Numbered from the stretch's first letter, positions 50,306 through 62,001 are shown. The stretch: DNA of 64,000 nucleotides from Pseudomonas sp. F(2018) (GCF_005508865.1 NZ_SCOM01000001.1:1240001-1304000); one strand, 5' to 3'. Program-made: numbers and translations. The notes: generated from the sequence alone by a model not told the origin.

Positions 50306-52003
50306 ATGACTCAGGAAACCGGCACCTTTGCCGATCTCGGCCTTCATCCTTCCATTCTCGCTGCGCTGACCGCAGTCGGTTACGAAGAGCCGTCCCCCAT
50401 TCAAGCCCAGGCCATTCCGATGATCCTGGCCGGCCACGACATGATCGGCCAGGCCCAGACCGGTACCGGCAAGACCGCCGCCTTCGCCCTGCCGATCCTG
50501 TCCAAGATCGACCCGGCCAAGCGCGAGCCGCAGGCGCTGATCCTGGCGCCAACCCGCGAGCTGGCCCTGCAGGTGGCCACCGCCTTCGAAACCTATTCCA
50601 AGCAGATGCCCGGCGTGTCCGTGGTGGCTGTCTACGGCGGCGCGCCCATGGGCCCGCAGCTGAAGTCCCTGCGCATGGGCGCCCAGGTCATCGTGGCCAC
50701 CCCGGGCCGCCTGGTCGACCACCTGAGCCGCAACGACCAGCTGCTGTCGACCATCCGCCACCTGGTGCTGGACGAGGCCGACGAGATGCTCAAGCTCGGC
50801 TTCATGGACGATCTGGAAGTGATTTTCCAGGCCATGCCGGCCACCCGCCAGAGCGTGCTGTTCTCCGCGACCCTGCCGCACTCGATCCGCGAGATCGCCG
50901 AGAAGCACCTGCGCGAGCCCAAGCACGTCAAGATCGCGGCCAAGACCCAGACCGTGTCGCGCATCGAGCAGGCGCACCTGATGATCCACGCCGATCAGAA
51001 GATCAACGCCGTGACCCGCCTGCTGGAAGTCGAGGACTTCGACGCCCTGATCGCCTTCGTGCGCACCAAGCAGGCCACCCTGGATCTGGCCAGCGCCCTG
51101 GAAGCCAAAGGCTACAAGGCCGCTGCGCTGAACGGCGACATCGCCCAGAACCAGCGCGAGCGCGTGATCGAATCGCTGAAAGACGGCCGTCTGGACATCG
51201 TGGTTGCCACCGACGTGGCCGCCCGTGGTATCGACGTGCCGCGCATCACCCACGTGCTCAACGTCGACATGCCGTACGACCCGGAGTCCTACGTGCACCG
51301 TATCGGCCGTACCGGCCGTGCCGGTCGCGATGGCCGCGCCCTGCTGCTGGTGACTCCGCGTGAGCGCCGCATGCTGCAGGTGATCGAGCGCGTCACCGGG
51401 CAGAAGGTCGGCGAGGTCAAGCTGCCCAGCCCGCAGCAGGTGCTGGACGCCCGTATCAAGAAGCTGACTACCAGCCTCACTCCGCTGACCGCCGATGCCG
51501 AAGCCAGCCACGGTGCCCTGCTGGACCGCCTGATCGCCGACATCGGCTGCAGCCCGCGCGCCCTGGCCGCGGCCCTGCTGAAGAAGGCCACCGGTGGCCA
51601 GGCCCTGGATCTGGCCAGCGTCGAGCGCGAGCAGCCGCTGGTGCCGAGCGTCGGTGCCCCGCGCGAGCGTCGCGAGCGTGACGGCGACCGTCCCGAGCGT
51701 TCCTACGACCGTGGTGACCGTGGCGAAGTCCGCGAGCGCCGTCCGATGGCTGCTCCGAGCGAAGGCAAGGCCCGCTGCCGCACCGCCCTGGGCGCGCGTG
51801 ACGGTATCGCCGCGAAGAACCTGCTCGGCGCCATCCTCAACGAGGGTGGCCTGCAGCGCGATGCCATCGGCCGCATCCAGATCCGCGAGACCTTCAGCCT
51901 GATCGAACTGCCGGAAGACGGCCTCGAGCGCCTGCTGAGCAAGCTCAAGGACACTCGCGTCGCCGGCAAGGCCCTGAAGCTGCGTCGCTACCGCGAAGAC
52001 TGA
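50306..52003 (+). CDS. deaD: DEAD-box RNA helicase (DeaD/CsdA type)
   Basis: A 565-residue DEAD-box helicase. Motif I AQTGTGKT, motif II DEAD, motif III SAT and motif VI HRIGRTGRAGR are intact. The C-terminus has a basic, Arg-rich linker and a DbpA-like RNA-binding tail (GARDGIAAKNLLGAILNEGG). It unwinds rRNA/mRNA, with a role in ribosome assembly and cold growth. A long leader precedes the ATG at 50306. Confidence 0.9.
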   Translation: MTQETGTFADLGLHPSILAALTAVGYEEPSPIQAQAIPMILAGHDMIGQAQTGTGKTAAFALPILSKIDPAKREPQALILAPTRELALQVATAFETYSKQMPGVSVVAVYGGAPMGPQLKSLRMGAQVIVATPGRLVDHLSRNDQLLSTIRHLVLDEADEMLKLGFMDDLEVIFQAMPATRQSVLFSATLPHSIREIAEKHLREPKHVKIAAKTQTVSRIEQAHLMIHADQKINAVTRLLEVEDFDALIAFVRTKQATLDLASALEAKGYKAAALNGDIAQNQRERVIESLKDGRLDIVVATDVAARGIDVPRITHVLNVDMPYDPESYVHRIGRTGRAGRDGRALLLVTPRERRMLQVIERVTGQKVGEVKLPSPQQVLDARIKKLTTSLTPLTADAEASHGALLDRLIADIGCSPRALAAALLKKATGGQALDLASVEREQPLVPSVGAPRERRERDGDRPERSYDRGDRGEVRERRPMAAPSEGKARCRTALGARDGIAAKNLLGAILNEGGLQRDAIGRIQIRETFSLIELPEDGLERLLSKLKDTRVAGKALKLRRYRED

Positions 52004-52017
52004 TCGTCGCGTATCAG

Positions 52018-52045
52018 AAAAAGCCCCGCGTTTGCGGGGCTTTTT
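52018..52045. terminator. Bidirectional terminator after deaD
   Basis: A 12-bp stem (AAAAAGCCCCGC with GCGGGGCTTTTT) with T-runs on both strands, so it serves deaD and the convergent gene. Confidence 0.9.
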
Positions 52046-52055
52046 CGTTGCCGGT

Positions 52056-52457
52056 TCAGGGTTTCGTGTGGCGTCTGTCGAGCAGCACCGCGACGGCGGC
52101 CAGGGCGATGGCCAGGCTGTAGGCGAACAGGCCCAGGTTGATGCCGAAGACCATCTTCTCCGAGCCGTCGGACAGCACCATGGAGCCGCCGTAGCTGTCG
52201 CGCAGGGCGTAGGCGAGGAGGAAGCCGCCGGTGACGAACAGGGTCAGCAGGCTGCTCAGGCGGATCTCGCCCCGCCACCAGACCAGCCACAGGCTGAAGG
52301 CGCCGAGCGCGCAGTTGGTGGCCAGCTGCCAGACCTCGTGCAGGCGGGCGTGGGCTTCCCAGCCCGGGTTGAACACGTGGCTGGCGTTGATCTCGAAGAT
52401 CGGCACCACGACGGCGTAGAAGGCGATACCCACGGTGACCAGCAGTTTGGCGAGCAT
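52056..52457 (-). CDS. Four-helix membrane protein, unknown
   Basis: A 133-residue protein with about four membrane helices (MLAKLLVTVGIAFYAVVVPI, CALGAFSLWLVWW, LLTLFVTGGFLLAYALR, GLFAYSLAIALAAVAVLL). It has an export-like start. No family named with confidence. It faces the dioxygenase gene's far end; function unknown. Confidence 0.6.
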   Translation of the reverse strand: MLAKLLVTVGIAFYAVVVPIFEINASHVFNPGWEAHARLHEVWQLATNCALGAFSLWLVWWRGEIRLSSLLTLFVTGGFLLAYALRDSYGGSMVLSDGSEKMVFGINLGLFAYSLAIALAAVAVLLDRRHTKP

Positions 52458-52560
52458 GCAACAGTCCTTGTTGAGAGGGTATCGCTACTCTAACGGCTGG
52501 CTGGGCAAAGCGCAGCGGGATTCCTTGGGCCCGTGAGTTCGTGCTCGCAGGCGACCCGGG

Positions 52561-53328
52561 TCAGGCGAATCTGTAGATATCCATGCCCAGAGCGCCATAG
52601 GTGAAGCCGCTGTGCTCGATGCGCAAGGCGTTGCCGGCACCGAGGGCGAAGTACAGCGGTAGCAGATGCTCGTCGCTGGGGTGGCTGCGCTGTGCATGGG
52701 GCGCCTGGCGACGGTAGTCGAGCAGGGCGGCGTGATCGCCGGCCTGCAGCTTCGCCACCATCCAGTCGCGGAACTCGCCGGCCCAGGGTTCGATCACGTC
52801 GGGCCCGGCGCGCCAGTCCAGCTCCCCGAGGTTGTGGGTGATGCTGCCCGAGCCGATCAGCAGCACGTCTTGTTCGCGCAGGGCCGCCAGCGCCCGGCCG
52901 ACTCGCACCTGCAGTTCCGGGCCGGCATGGCTGGGCAGCGACAGCTGCAGCACTGGGATATCGGCCTGCGGGTACATCAACGACAGCGGCACCCAGGCGC
53001 CGTGGTCCAGCGGGCGCTGCGGGTCGAGGCGGCTGGGCAGGTCGGCGGCGGCCAGCAGGCGCTGCACCTGTTCTGCGATGTCCGGGGCGCCCGGTGCGGG
53101 ATACTGCACGGCGTAGAGCGGGGCGGGGAAGCCACCGAAGTCGTGCCAGGTAGCAGGTTGCGCCGAGCTGCCGATCAGCAGTTCGTCGCTCTCCCAATGC
53201 GCTGATACCACCAGAATCGCCCTGGGCCGAGGTAACTCTGCGGCCAGACGAGCCAGAGCCGGGCCACTGGCGCCGGGCTCAAGGGCGAGCATGGGCGAGC
53301 CGTGGGAGATGAACAGGGCGGGCAGCAT
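52561..53328 (-). CDS. DODA-type extradiol dioxygenase
   Basis: A 255-residue class III extradiol dioxygenase of the YgiD/DODA group. Metal ligands include His in FISHGSPM (near residue 8) and VSAHWES (near 44). It would open a catechol ring, the physiological substrate being unclear; DOPA is one. The ATG at 53328 has GGAGG 8 bases upstream. A perfect 11-bp inverted repeat lies upstream and is listed separately. Confidence 0.85.
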   Translation of the reverse strand: MLPALFISHGSPMLALEPGASGPALARLAAELPRPRAILVVSAHWESDELLIGSSAQPATWHDFGGFPAPLYAVQYPAPGAPDIAEQVQRLLAAADLPSRLDPQRPLDHGAWVPLSLMYPQADIPVLQLSLPSHAGPELQVRVGRALAALREQDVLLIGSGSITHNLGELDWRAGPDVIEPWAGEFRDWMVAKLQAGDHAALLDYRRQAPHAQRSHPSDEHLLPLYFALGAGNALRIEHSGFTYGALGMDIYRFA

Positions 53329-53370
53329 CGAGGATTCCTCCGGGTGATGCCGCCATGGTGACCGGCCAAC

Positions 53371-53409
53371 CGATCGATATCCAATATAACTTTCAGGTGA
53401 TATCGATCG
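53371..53409. promoter_or_regulatory. 11-bp inverted repeat upstream of the dioxygenase
   Basis: CGATCGATATC (53371-53381) and GATATCGATCG (53399-53409) are perfect complements with a 17-base spacer that includes a TATATT -10-like box read on the minus strand. It looks like a repressor operator for the dioxygenase gene. No regulator gene is adjacent on the same side, except possibly the small winged-helix protein downstream. Confidence 0.5.
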
Positions 53410-53423
53410 ACTGGCTCGTTCGA

Positions 53424-53825
53424 TCACTCGGTCTCGAGGTTGGCCTTGGGCGCGATATCGTCGAACACCTCGGGGGTCAGCGCCGCCTCGCCGGCCGCGT
53501 CGAGTACCTCGCGCGGGTGTTCGCTGCCCGGGATGCTGCTGTCGAGCATGCTCAGCAGCTGGGCGCCGCGCGGGGTGAGCACGAAGTTCTCGCCGTTGCC
53601 GCCTTCTTCCTCGGGGCGGGTGACGATGAAGCCGTTCTCCACCAGCAGCGACTCATAGCGGGTGGCCTCGGCGCGGAAGTGGTCGAGGTTCTCCACCTGC
53701 TCGCCGGCACGTCCCAGTTCACTGGCCAGCTCTTCCGCGTAGTGACGCGGGGCGAAGGGCTTGCCGGCGGAGTTCTGCGCCTCGTGCAGCAGGCGTTCGA
53801 TCAGGTCCCAGTGGTACACGGCCAT
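53424..53825 (-). CDS. Winged-helix-like small protein (DUF2513-type)
   Basis: A 133-residue protein whose N-terminal half (MAVYHWDLIERLLHEAQNSA, then RHYAEELASELGRAG) and middle (YESLLVENGFIVTRPE) look like a DUF2513-type winged helix. It may regulate transcription; targets unknown. The ATG at 53825 has GGGAGA upstream. It ends 53 bases before the operator-like repeat of the dioxygenase gene. Confidence 0.55.
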   Translation of the reverse strand: MAVYHWDLIERLLHEAQNSAGKPFAPRHYAEELASELGRAGEQVENLDHFRAEATRYESLLVENGFIVTRPEEEGGNGENFVLTPRGAQLLSMLDSSIPGSEHPREVLDAAGEAALTPEVFDDIAPKANLETE

Positions 53826-53905
53826 GGCGATTCTCCCGAAGGCGTTGGGCTTACAGGTTCCGACTGGTGTCGGTCGGCCAAGGTTCGAGGTTTTTCGTGG
53901 GCAAC

Positions 53906-53932
53906 AAAAAAGGCAATCCGGAGATTGCCTTT
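53906..53932 (-). terminator. Terminator after htpX
   Basis: A 10-bp stem (AAAGGCAATC at 53909-53918 with GATTGCCTTT at 53923-53932), followed by TTTTT on the minus strand. Confidence 0.85.
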
Positions 53933-53950
53933 CTCGTGAAGCGGTGGCGC

Positions 53951-54826
53951 TTAGCCGCGGCGGCGCAGGGCCTCGATGCGGTCTTCCAGCGGCGGGTGGG
54001 TCATCAGCAGGCCGGCCAGGCCGTTCTTCAGGCCGCCGTTGATGCCGAAGGCGGTCATGCTGCTGGGCATCTGCACCGGCACACCCTGTTCGGCGCGCAG
54101 GCGCTCCAGGGCGGCGATCATGGCGCCGGTGCCGGCCAGACGGGCGCCGGCGTCGTCGGCCTTGAACTCGCGGCGACGGGAGAACCACATGACGATGATG
54201 CTGGCCAGGATGCCCAGGACCAACTCGGCGAAGATGGTCGCGACTATGTAGCCGATACCGTGGCCTTCGCCTTCGTTCTTCAGCACCACGCGGTCGACGA
54301 AGTTGCCGAAGATGCGCGCGAAGAACATGACGAAGGTGTTCACCACGCCCTGGATCATGGCCAGGGTGACCATGTCGCCGTTGGCTACGTGGCCGATCTC
54401 GTGGGCCAGAACGGCTTTCACTTCATCCGGCGAGAAGCGCTCCAGCAGGCCCTGGCTGACGGCCACCAGGGCGTCGTTCTTGTTCCAGCCGGTGGCGAAC
54501 GCGTTGGACTCGTAGGCGGGGAAGATGCCGACTTCCGGCATCTTGATGCCGGCATTGCGCGACAGCTCCTCGACGGTCTGCAGCAGCCACTGTTCGTGGC
54601 GGGTGCGCGGCTGGGTGATGATCTCGGTGCCGGTGCTCATCTTCGCCATCCACTTGGACAGGAACAGCGAGATGAAGGAGCCGACAAAGCCGAATACGGC
54701 GCAGAAGACCAGCAGGCTGCCGTAGTTCTGGCCGGTGAATCGATCCACCCCGAGCAGTTTCAGGGTAACGCTGGCGATCAGCAGCACCGCCAGGTTGGTG
54801 GCCAGGAACAACACGATACGCATCAT
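53951..54826 (-). CDS. htpX: HtpX membrane zinc protease
   Basis: A 291-residue M48 protease in the inner membrane. The motif HEIGH (His142-Glu143-His146) is intact and there are about four membrane helices. It degrades misfolded membrane proteins and is heat-stress-linked. A good promoter (listed) precedes it. Confidence 0.95.
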   Translation of the reverse strand: MMRIVLFLATNLAVLLIASVTLKLLGVDRFTGQNYGSLLVFCAVFGFVGSFISLFLSKWMAKMSTGTEIITQPRTRHEQWLLQTVEELSRNAGIKMPEVGIFPAYESNAFATGWNKNDALVAVSQGLLERFSPDEVKAVLAHEIGHVANGDMVTLAMIQGVVNTFVMFFARIFGNFVDRVVLKNEGEGHGIGYIVATIFAELVLGILASIIVMWFSRRREFKADDAGARLAGTGAMIAALERLRAEQGVPVQMPSSMTAFGINGGLKNGLAGLLMTHPPLEDRIEALRRRG

Positions 54827-54872
54827 GGTAGGAAGCTTCTCCTCAGGCGAGAGACGTTCTAAGTATGCGAGC

Positions 54873-54901
54873 TATATAAGGTTCGCTCGCACCGCCTTCA
54901 A
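54873..54901 (-). promoter_or_regulatory. Promoter of htpX
   Basis: TTGAAG (54901-54896) and TATATA (54878-54873) with a 17-base spacer, read on the minus strand. The start codon lies about 47 bases downstream. The -35 could also suit the heat-shock sigma factor. Confidence 0.6.
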
Positions 54902-54914
54902 CCGAGGCTCTATT

Positions 54915-55367
54915 TCAAACTATGTCGCTGGTCTGATTGAGAGCACTTTCGAAGAGCAGGCGAGTCAGGCGCGCGACCTTTTCGCTGTTGTGCTGGCCGA
55001 GGGCTTCGCGCAGCTGCCAGGCGAGGGTGCCACGTACCCGGCGGACGCTGGCGGTCTGGCTCTCGCCGTCCGGCAGGGCGTGGGGAATGCCGCGGGAGAG
55101 GCGCATGAAGCCCTTCTCGGTGAGCACCGCCTGGTCCAGGGCGTCATAGGCGATGGTCGACTCGAAGCGGACATAGCCTTCCTCGGCCAGCCACAGCAGG
55201 GCGCCCAGGCACGCCTGGTGACGCTTGCTGGGCAGGCCGAATTCGTCGGGTTCCTCGCGGCCGATCAGGTCTTCCACATACAGCGCCACCTTGCGCGGGA
55301 AGGCCTGATAGAGCGCCAGCATGCCGCTGGCGGCATCCTTGTAGAACTCGTCGATCTGCAGGTCCAT
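54915..55367 (-). CDS. Hypothetical protein downstream of the aminotransferase gene
   Basis: A 150-residue helical protein (MDLQIDEFYKDAASGMLALY). It starts 5 bases after the aminotransferase stop, so they share a transcript. The family is conserved in Pseudomonas from memory, but has no known function. It ends just before the htpX promoter. Confidence 0.65.
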   Translation of the reverse strand: MDLQIDEFYKDAASGMLALYQAFPRKVALYVEDLIGREEPDEFGLPSKRHQACLGALLWLAEEGYVRFESTIAYDALDQAVLTEKGFMRLSRGIPHALPDGESQTASVRRVRGTLAWQLREALGQHNSEKVARLTRLLFESALNQTSDIV

Positions 55368-55372
55368 GCGAC

Positions 55373-56584
55373 TTACTGGCGGTAGGACTTGAGGAAGTTG
55401 CCGATGCGGCCGATGGCCTGCTCCAGGTCGTCGACGCGGGGCAGGGTGACCACGCGGAAGTGATCCGGCCACGGCCAGTTGAAGGCCGTGCCCTGGACCA
55501 CCAGCAGCTTCTCGGAGAGCAGCAGGTCGAGGACGAACTTCTCGTCGTTGTGGATCGGGCAGACCTTGGGGTCGATCTTCGGGAAGGCGTACAGCGCGCC
55601 CATCGGCTTGACGCAGCTGACCCCCGGGATGTCGTTGAGCAGCTCCCAGGTGCGGTTGCGCTGCTCCAGCAGGCGGCCTTGCGGCAGCACCAGGTCGTTG
55701 ATGCTCTGGTAGCCGCCGAGGGCGGTCTGGATCGCATGCTGGCTCGGCACGTTGGCGCACAGGCGCATGTTGGCCAGGATGTCGATGCCTTCGATATAGC
55801 TGGTGGCCTTGTGCTTGGGCCCGGAGATGGCGACCCAGCCGGAGCGGAAGCCGGCCACGCGGTAGGACTTGGACAGACCGTTGAAGGTCAGGCACAGCAC
55901 GTCCGGCGCCAGGGAGGCGGTGCAGATGTGCTGGGCGTCGTCGTAGAGGATCTTGTCGTAGATCTCGTCGGAGAACAGCACCAGGTTGTGCTGGCGCGCC
56001 AGTTCGACGATGCCTTCCAGCACTTCCTTGGAATACACGGCGCCGGTCGGGTTGTTCGGGTTGATCAGCACGATGGCCTTGGTATTGCTGCTGATCTTGG
56101 CCTTGATGTCGGCCAGGTCGGGGAACCAGCCGGCCTGCTCGTCGCACAGGTAGTGCACCGGCTTGCCGCCGGCCAGGGCCACGGACGCGGTCCACAGCGG
56201 GTAGTCGGGCGCCGGGATCAGCACCTCGTCACCGTTGTTGAGCAGGGCCTGCATGGCCATCACGATCAGCTCGGACACGCCGTTGCCGAGGTAGATGTCC
56301 TCGATGCCGACGCCTTCCACGTTCTTCTGCTGGTAGTACTGCATCACCGCCTTGCGCGCGCTGAACAGACCCTTGGAGTCGCTGTAGCCTTGCGCGGTGG
56401 GCAGGTTGCGGATCACGTCCTGGAGGATTTCCTCCGGGGCTTCGAAACCGAACGGCGCCGGGTTGCCGATATTCAGCTTGAGGATGCGTTGGCCTTCCTC
56501 TTCCAGGCGTTTGGCGTGCTTGAGCACCGGCCCGCGGATGTCGTAGCAGACGTTGGCGAGCTTGTTCGATTTGCTGACCTGCAT
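55373..56584 (-). CDS. alaA: AlaA-type aminotransferase
   Basis: A 403-residue class I PLP aminotransferase. The PLP Lys lies in GLSKSYRVAGFRSGW, and the family block NPNNPTGAVYSKEVLEGIV is present. It is closest in look to AlaA, which makes alanine from pyruvate and glutamate. It is divergent from msrB across 169 bases. Confidence 0.85.
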   Translation of the reverse strand: MQVSKSNKLANVCYDIRGPVLKHAKRLEEEGQRILKLNIGNPAPFGFEAPEEILQDVIRNLPTAQGYSDSKGLFSARKAVMQYYQQKNVEGVGIEDIYLGNGVSELIVMAMQALLNNGDEVLIPAPDYPLWTASVALAGGKPVHYLCDEQAGWFPDLADIKAKISSNTKAIVLINPNNPTGAVYSKEVLEGIVELARQHNLVLFSDEIYDKILYDDAQHICTASLAPDVLCLTFNGLSKSYRVAGFRSGWVAISGPKHKATSYIEGIDILANMRLCANVPSQHAIQTALGGYQSINDLVLPQGRLLEQRNRTWELLNDIPGVSCVKPMGALYAFPKIDPKVCPIHNDEKFVLDLLLSEKLLVVQGTAFNWPWPDHFRVVTLPRVDDLEQAIGRIGNFLKSYRQ

Positions 56585-56753
56585 GATGCTGTGTCCCGAT
56601 GTGAAGATGCCGCTGGCGGCGCAGGGAAAATTCGTCCTTGCCGGCTGTAACGCGGCATAAAGACTGGCGTCCAAAGAGGGACGCATGATACGTGCGGCCC
56701 GATGCCCGGAAAAGGTACAGGTCGGGCTTTTTTCTGACCATGAGGTGTGCTCC

Positions 56754-57146
56754 ATGGAAAAGATCGATAAACCCCTGGAAGCCTGGCGCGACGAGCTCTC
56801 CGACGCCCAGTTCCATGTCTGCCGTCTGGGTGGCACCGAGCGTGCCTTCACCGGCGAATATCACGACAGCAAGGTGCCCGGCATCTACCACTGCGCCTGC
56901 TGCGGCGAGGCGTTGTTCGACTCCGACGCCAAGTACGATTCCGGCAGCGGCTGGCCTAGCTACTTCCAGCCGGTGAGCGGCGAGGTGATCACCGAGAAGG
57001 AGGACTTCAGCCACGGCATGCACCGCATCGAGGTCAAGTGCGGCAAGTGCGACGCCCATCTGGGGCATGTCTTCCCGGACGGCCCGCGGCCTACCGGGCT
57101 GCGCTACTGCATCAACTCGGTATCGCTGAAGCTGGTGCCCAGGTAA
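56754..57146 (+). CDS. msrB: Methionine-R-sulfoxide reductase
   Basis: A 130-residue MsrB. The catalytic Cys119 is in GLRYCINS, with a zinc site from CxxC pairs (HCACC near 47-50; KCGKC near 96-99). It repairs oxidised methionine in proteins. The ATG at 56754 has GAGG 7 bases upstream. Confidence 0.95.
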   Translation: MEKIDKPLEAWRDELSDAQFHVCRLGGTERAFTGEYHDSKVPGIYHCACCGEALFDSDAKYDSGSGWPSYFQPVSGEVITEKEDFSHGMHRIEVKCGKCDAHLGHVFPDGPRPTGLRYCINSVSLKLVPR

Positions 57147-57169
57147 GGCCAGGCTCCCCGACCAAAGCG

Positions 57170-57197
57170 AGGCCCGCCGACAAGCGGGCCTTATTTT
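57170..57197 (+). terminator. Terminator after msrB
   Basis: An 8-bp stem (AGGCCCGC at 57170-57177 with GCGGGCCT at 57184-57191) followed by TATTTT. Confidence 0.8.
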
Positions 57198-57206
57198 GCT
57201 GCATAT

Positions 57207-57238
57207 AAATTGTGTGCAATTTAATTGCTCGCTATATT
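57207..57238 (+). promoter_or_regulatory. gpx promoter overlapped by an OhrR-type palindrome
   Basis: TTGTGT (57210-57215) and TATATT (57233-57238) are 17 bases apart. The 13-bp palindrome GCAATTTAATTGC (57216-57228) fills the spacer, and a second, overlapping one (AAATTGTGTGCAATTT) covers the -35. The form matches OhrR-family operators, and the gene for such a regulator, ospR, is in the operon it would control. Confidence 0.7.
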
Positions 57239-57273
57239 CGCCTCACTTTCAATCCGCAACGGAGCCGCAGACC

Positions 57274-57759
57274 ATGAGCGACAAGCTTTTCGATATCCCC
57301 GTCACCACCATCAAGGGCGAGCAGAAGACCCTCAAGGACTTCGGCGGCAAGGCCGTGCTGGTGGTCAATACCGCCAGCAAGTGCGGCTTCACCCCCCAGT
57401 ACAAGGGCCTGGAAAGCGTCTGGCAGCAGTACAAGGACAAGGGGCTGGTGGTGCTGGGCTTCCCCTGCAACCAGTTCGGCAAGCAGGAGCCGGGTGACGA
57501 GGGCGCCATCAGCGAGTTCTGCGAGCTGAATTTCGGTGTCAGCTTCCCGCTGTTCAAGAAGATCGACGTCAACGGCAGCGATGCCCACCCGCTCTACGTG
57601 CAGCTGAAGAAGCGCGCGCCGGGCCTGCTCGGCAGCCAGGGCATCAAGTGGAACTTCACCAAGTTCCTGATCAGTGGCGACGGTAGCGAGGTGAAGCGCT
57701 TCGCCCCGACCACCAAGCCGGAAGAGCTGACCGCCGAGATCGAAGCGCTGCTGAAATGA
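57274..57759 (+). CDS. Thiol (glutathione) peroxidase Gpx
   Basis: A 161-residue Gpx. The peroxidatic Cys37 is in NTASKCGFTPQY; FPCNQFGKQEPG and KWNFTKFL supply the other active-site residues. It reduces hydroperoxides with thioredoxin or glutathione. It is 4 bases overlapped by ospR. The upstream palindrome suggests peroxide control. Confidence 0.95.
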   Translation: MSDKLFDIPVTTIKGEQKTLKDFGGKAVLVVNTASKCGFTPQYKGLESVWQQYKDKGLVVLGFPCNQFGKQEPGDEGAISEFCELNFGVSFPLFKKIDVNGSDAHPLYVQLKKRAPGLLGSQGIKWNFTKFLISGDGSEVKRFAPTTKPEELTAEIEALLK

Positions 57760-58206
57760 CCGTATCGCACGACCTCGAGGCGCAGCTGCTGCTGGACAAC
57801 CAGCTGTGCTTCAAGCTCTACGCCGCCTCGCGGGCGGTGATCCGCGCCTACAAGCCGATGCTCGACGAGCTCGGCCTGACCTACCCGCAGTATCTGGCCA
57901 TGCTGGTGCTGTGGGAATGGCAGGCGGCGCCGCCGGACCAGGCCACGGTCAAGGCCCTGGGCGAGCGGCTGATGCTCGACTCCGGCACCCTGACGCCGCT
58001 GCTCAAGCGTCTGGAGCAGCTCGGCCTGGTGCGGCGCAGCCGCTCCAGCGCCGACGAGCGCGAGCTGCGTCTGGCCCTGAGCGAGGCCGGGCTGGCGTTG
58101 CGCGAGCGGGTGCTGCCACTGAAGAGTCGGCTGCTCTGCGAGCACGGCGTCGATCTGGGCGAGCTGGAGGGTATGCGGCAGAGCCTGGGTCAGCTGCTGG
58201 CGCTGG

Positions 58207-58223
<17 letters not shown>
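57756..58223 (+). CDS. ospR: OhrR/MarR-type redox regulator OspR
   Basis: A 155-residue MarR-type regulator with the conserved sensing Cys at position 18 (NQLCFKLY) and a second Cys at 128, as expected for two-cysteine OhrR/OspR proteins. Oxidation would release it from DNA and induce gpx. Its start overlaps the gpx stop by 4 bases. It overlaps the convergent sagS gene by 17 bases. Confidence 0.85.
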
Positions 58224-60525
<2,302 letters not shown>

Positions 60526-60616
60526 CGGTGCGGCAGCTGAGTCCTTGGTTTCTGGCCTTGCCAAGCATAGCCCATAGCGCCGGATGATCGGCAGTGGCGG
60601 ATATGAGGAGTAAGTC

Positions 60617-61507
60617 GTGGATTCTCGCTTGAACAGCTTTCTGCAGCGCGCCGATGCCGTGCTGGAGCGCCTCGAACCCCTGTTGCCGGCGCCGCGGGTG
60701 GCGCTGGACTGGAACACCGTGATCGCCGCGCGCTGGCAGCGCGAGGGGCGCACCGGTTATCTGCAGCCGCTGCGGGTCAGCCTCGATCTGCAGCTGTCCG
60801 ACCTAGTCGGGGTGGATGCGCAGTGCGCGCAGCTGGCGCGCAATACGCGCCAGTTCGTCTCCGGCCTGCCGGCCAACCATGCCTTGCTGTGGGGCGCTCG
60901 TGGCACCGGCAAGTCCTCGCTGGTGCGGGCACTGTTGGCCGAACACGCCGACACCGGCCTGCGCCTGATCGAGATCGAGCGCGATCACCTGGCCGACCTG
61001 CCCAGGGTGGTGGAGGCCCTGGCCGGGCTGGCGCAGCGCTTCGTGCTGTTCTGCGACGACCTGTCGTTCGAGTCCGGCGAGGGTGATTACCGGGTGCTCA
61101 AGAGCGTACTCGATGGCTCCCTGGAGCGCGCGCCGGACAACGTGTTGCTGTACGCCACCTCCAACCGCCGCCACCTGGTGCCGGAGAAGGAGAGCGACAA
61201 CGAGCACTGGCAGATGGTCGACGGCGAGCTGCATCCCAACGAGGCGGTGGAGGACAAGATCGCGCTGTCCGATCGCTTCGGCCTGTGGATCTCCTTCTAC
61301 CCCTTTACCCAGGATCATTTCCTCGCCGTGGTGCGCCACTGGATCGAGGTGTTGGCGGGCCAGACTGGCCTGCAGTGGCAGTGGAGCCACGAGCTGGAAA
61401 TCCTCGCCATTCGCTGGGCTCTGGGGCGCGGCAATCGCAACGGCCGCTGCGCCTACCAGTTCGCCCGCAGCTGGGTTGGCCAGCAACTGCTGGAGGTGGC
61501 GCCATGA
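60617..61507 (+). CDS. DUF815 ATPase
   Basis: A 296-residue AAA-type ATPase of the DUF815 family. Walker A is GARGTGKS (near residue 93) and Walker B FVLFCDDLSFE (near 142). It starts with GTG preceded by AGGAG. It overlaps msrC by 4 bases, so they are co-translated. Function unknown. Confidence 0.8.
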   Translation: MDSRLNSFLQRADAVLERLEPLLPAPRVALDWNTVIAARWQREGRTGYLQPLRVSLDLQLSDLVGVDAQCAQLARNTRQFVSGLPANHALLWGARGTGKSSLVRALLAEHADTGLRLIEIERDHLADLPRVVEALAGLAQRFVLFCDDLSFESGEGDYRVLKSVLDGSLERAPDNVLLYATSNRRHLVPEKESDNEHWQMVDGELHPNEAVEDKIALSDRFGLWISFYPFTQDHFLAVVRHWIEVLAGQTGLQWQWSHELEILAIRWALGRGNRNGRCAYQFARSWVGQQLLEVAP

Positions 61508-61986
61508 TCGATCTGCAACAGGCCGGGCAGGGACGCGAAGGCTATGACCTGCTGGCGGCCCAGCTGGAATCATTGTTGGCCGACGAGCGTGACTTCATCG
61601 CCAACGCCGCGCAGTTCGCCGCCTTCCTGTTCCATGAGCTGGAAGGGTTGAACTGGGCCGGTTTCTACCTGAACAAGGGCGAGGAGCTGGTGCTGGGGCC
61701 GTTCCAGGGCAAGGTGGCCTGCGTGCGCATTCCCTTCGGCCGCGGCGTATGCGGCGCGGCGGCCAGTAGCCGGCAGACCCAGCGGGTCGAGGACGTGCAT
61801 GCCTTCCCGGGGCACATCGCCTGCGACAGCGCCTCGAACAGCGAACTGGTGGTGCCGCTGGTCAAAAACGGTCGGCTGATCGGCGTGCTGGATCTGGACA
61901 GTCCGCGCCTGGCGCGCTTCGCCGTGGAGGATCAGCTCGGCATCGAGCGACTGGCGGCGATCTTCCTGCGTCTGAGCGAGTGCTGA
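61504..61986 (+). CDS. msrC: Free-methionine-R-sulfoxide reductase (GAF type)
   Basis: A 160-residue GAF-fold enzyme that reduces free methionine-R-sulfoxide. The three Cys of the family are present (Cys73, Cys83, Cys107), with the catalytic one in HIACDS. It pairs with msrB to cover protein and free forms. A terminator follows. Confidence 0.9.
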   Translation: MIDLQQAGQGREGYDLLAAQLESLLADERDFIANAAQFAAFLFHELEGLNWAGFYLNKGEELVLGPFQGKVACVRIPFGRGVCGAAASSRQTQRVEDVHAFPGHIACDSASNSELVVPLVKNGRLIGVLDLDSPRLARFAVEDQLGIERLAAIFLRLSEC

Positions 61987-62001
61987 CCTTTCGCGCTCAG
62001 C

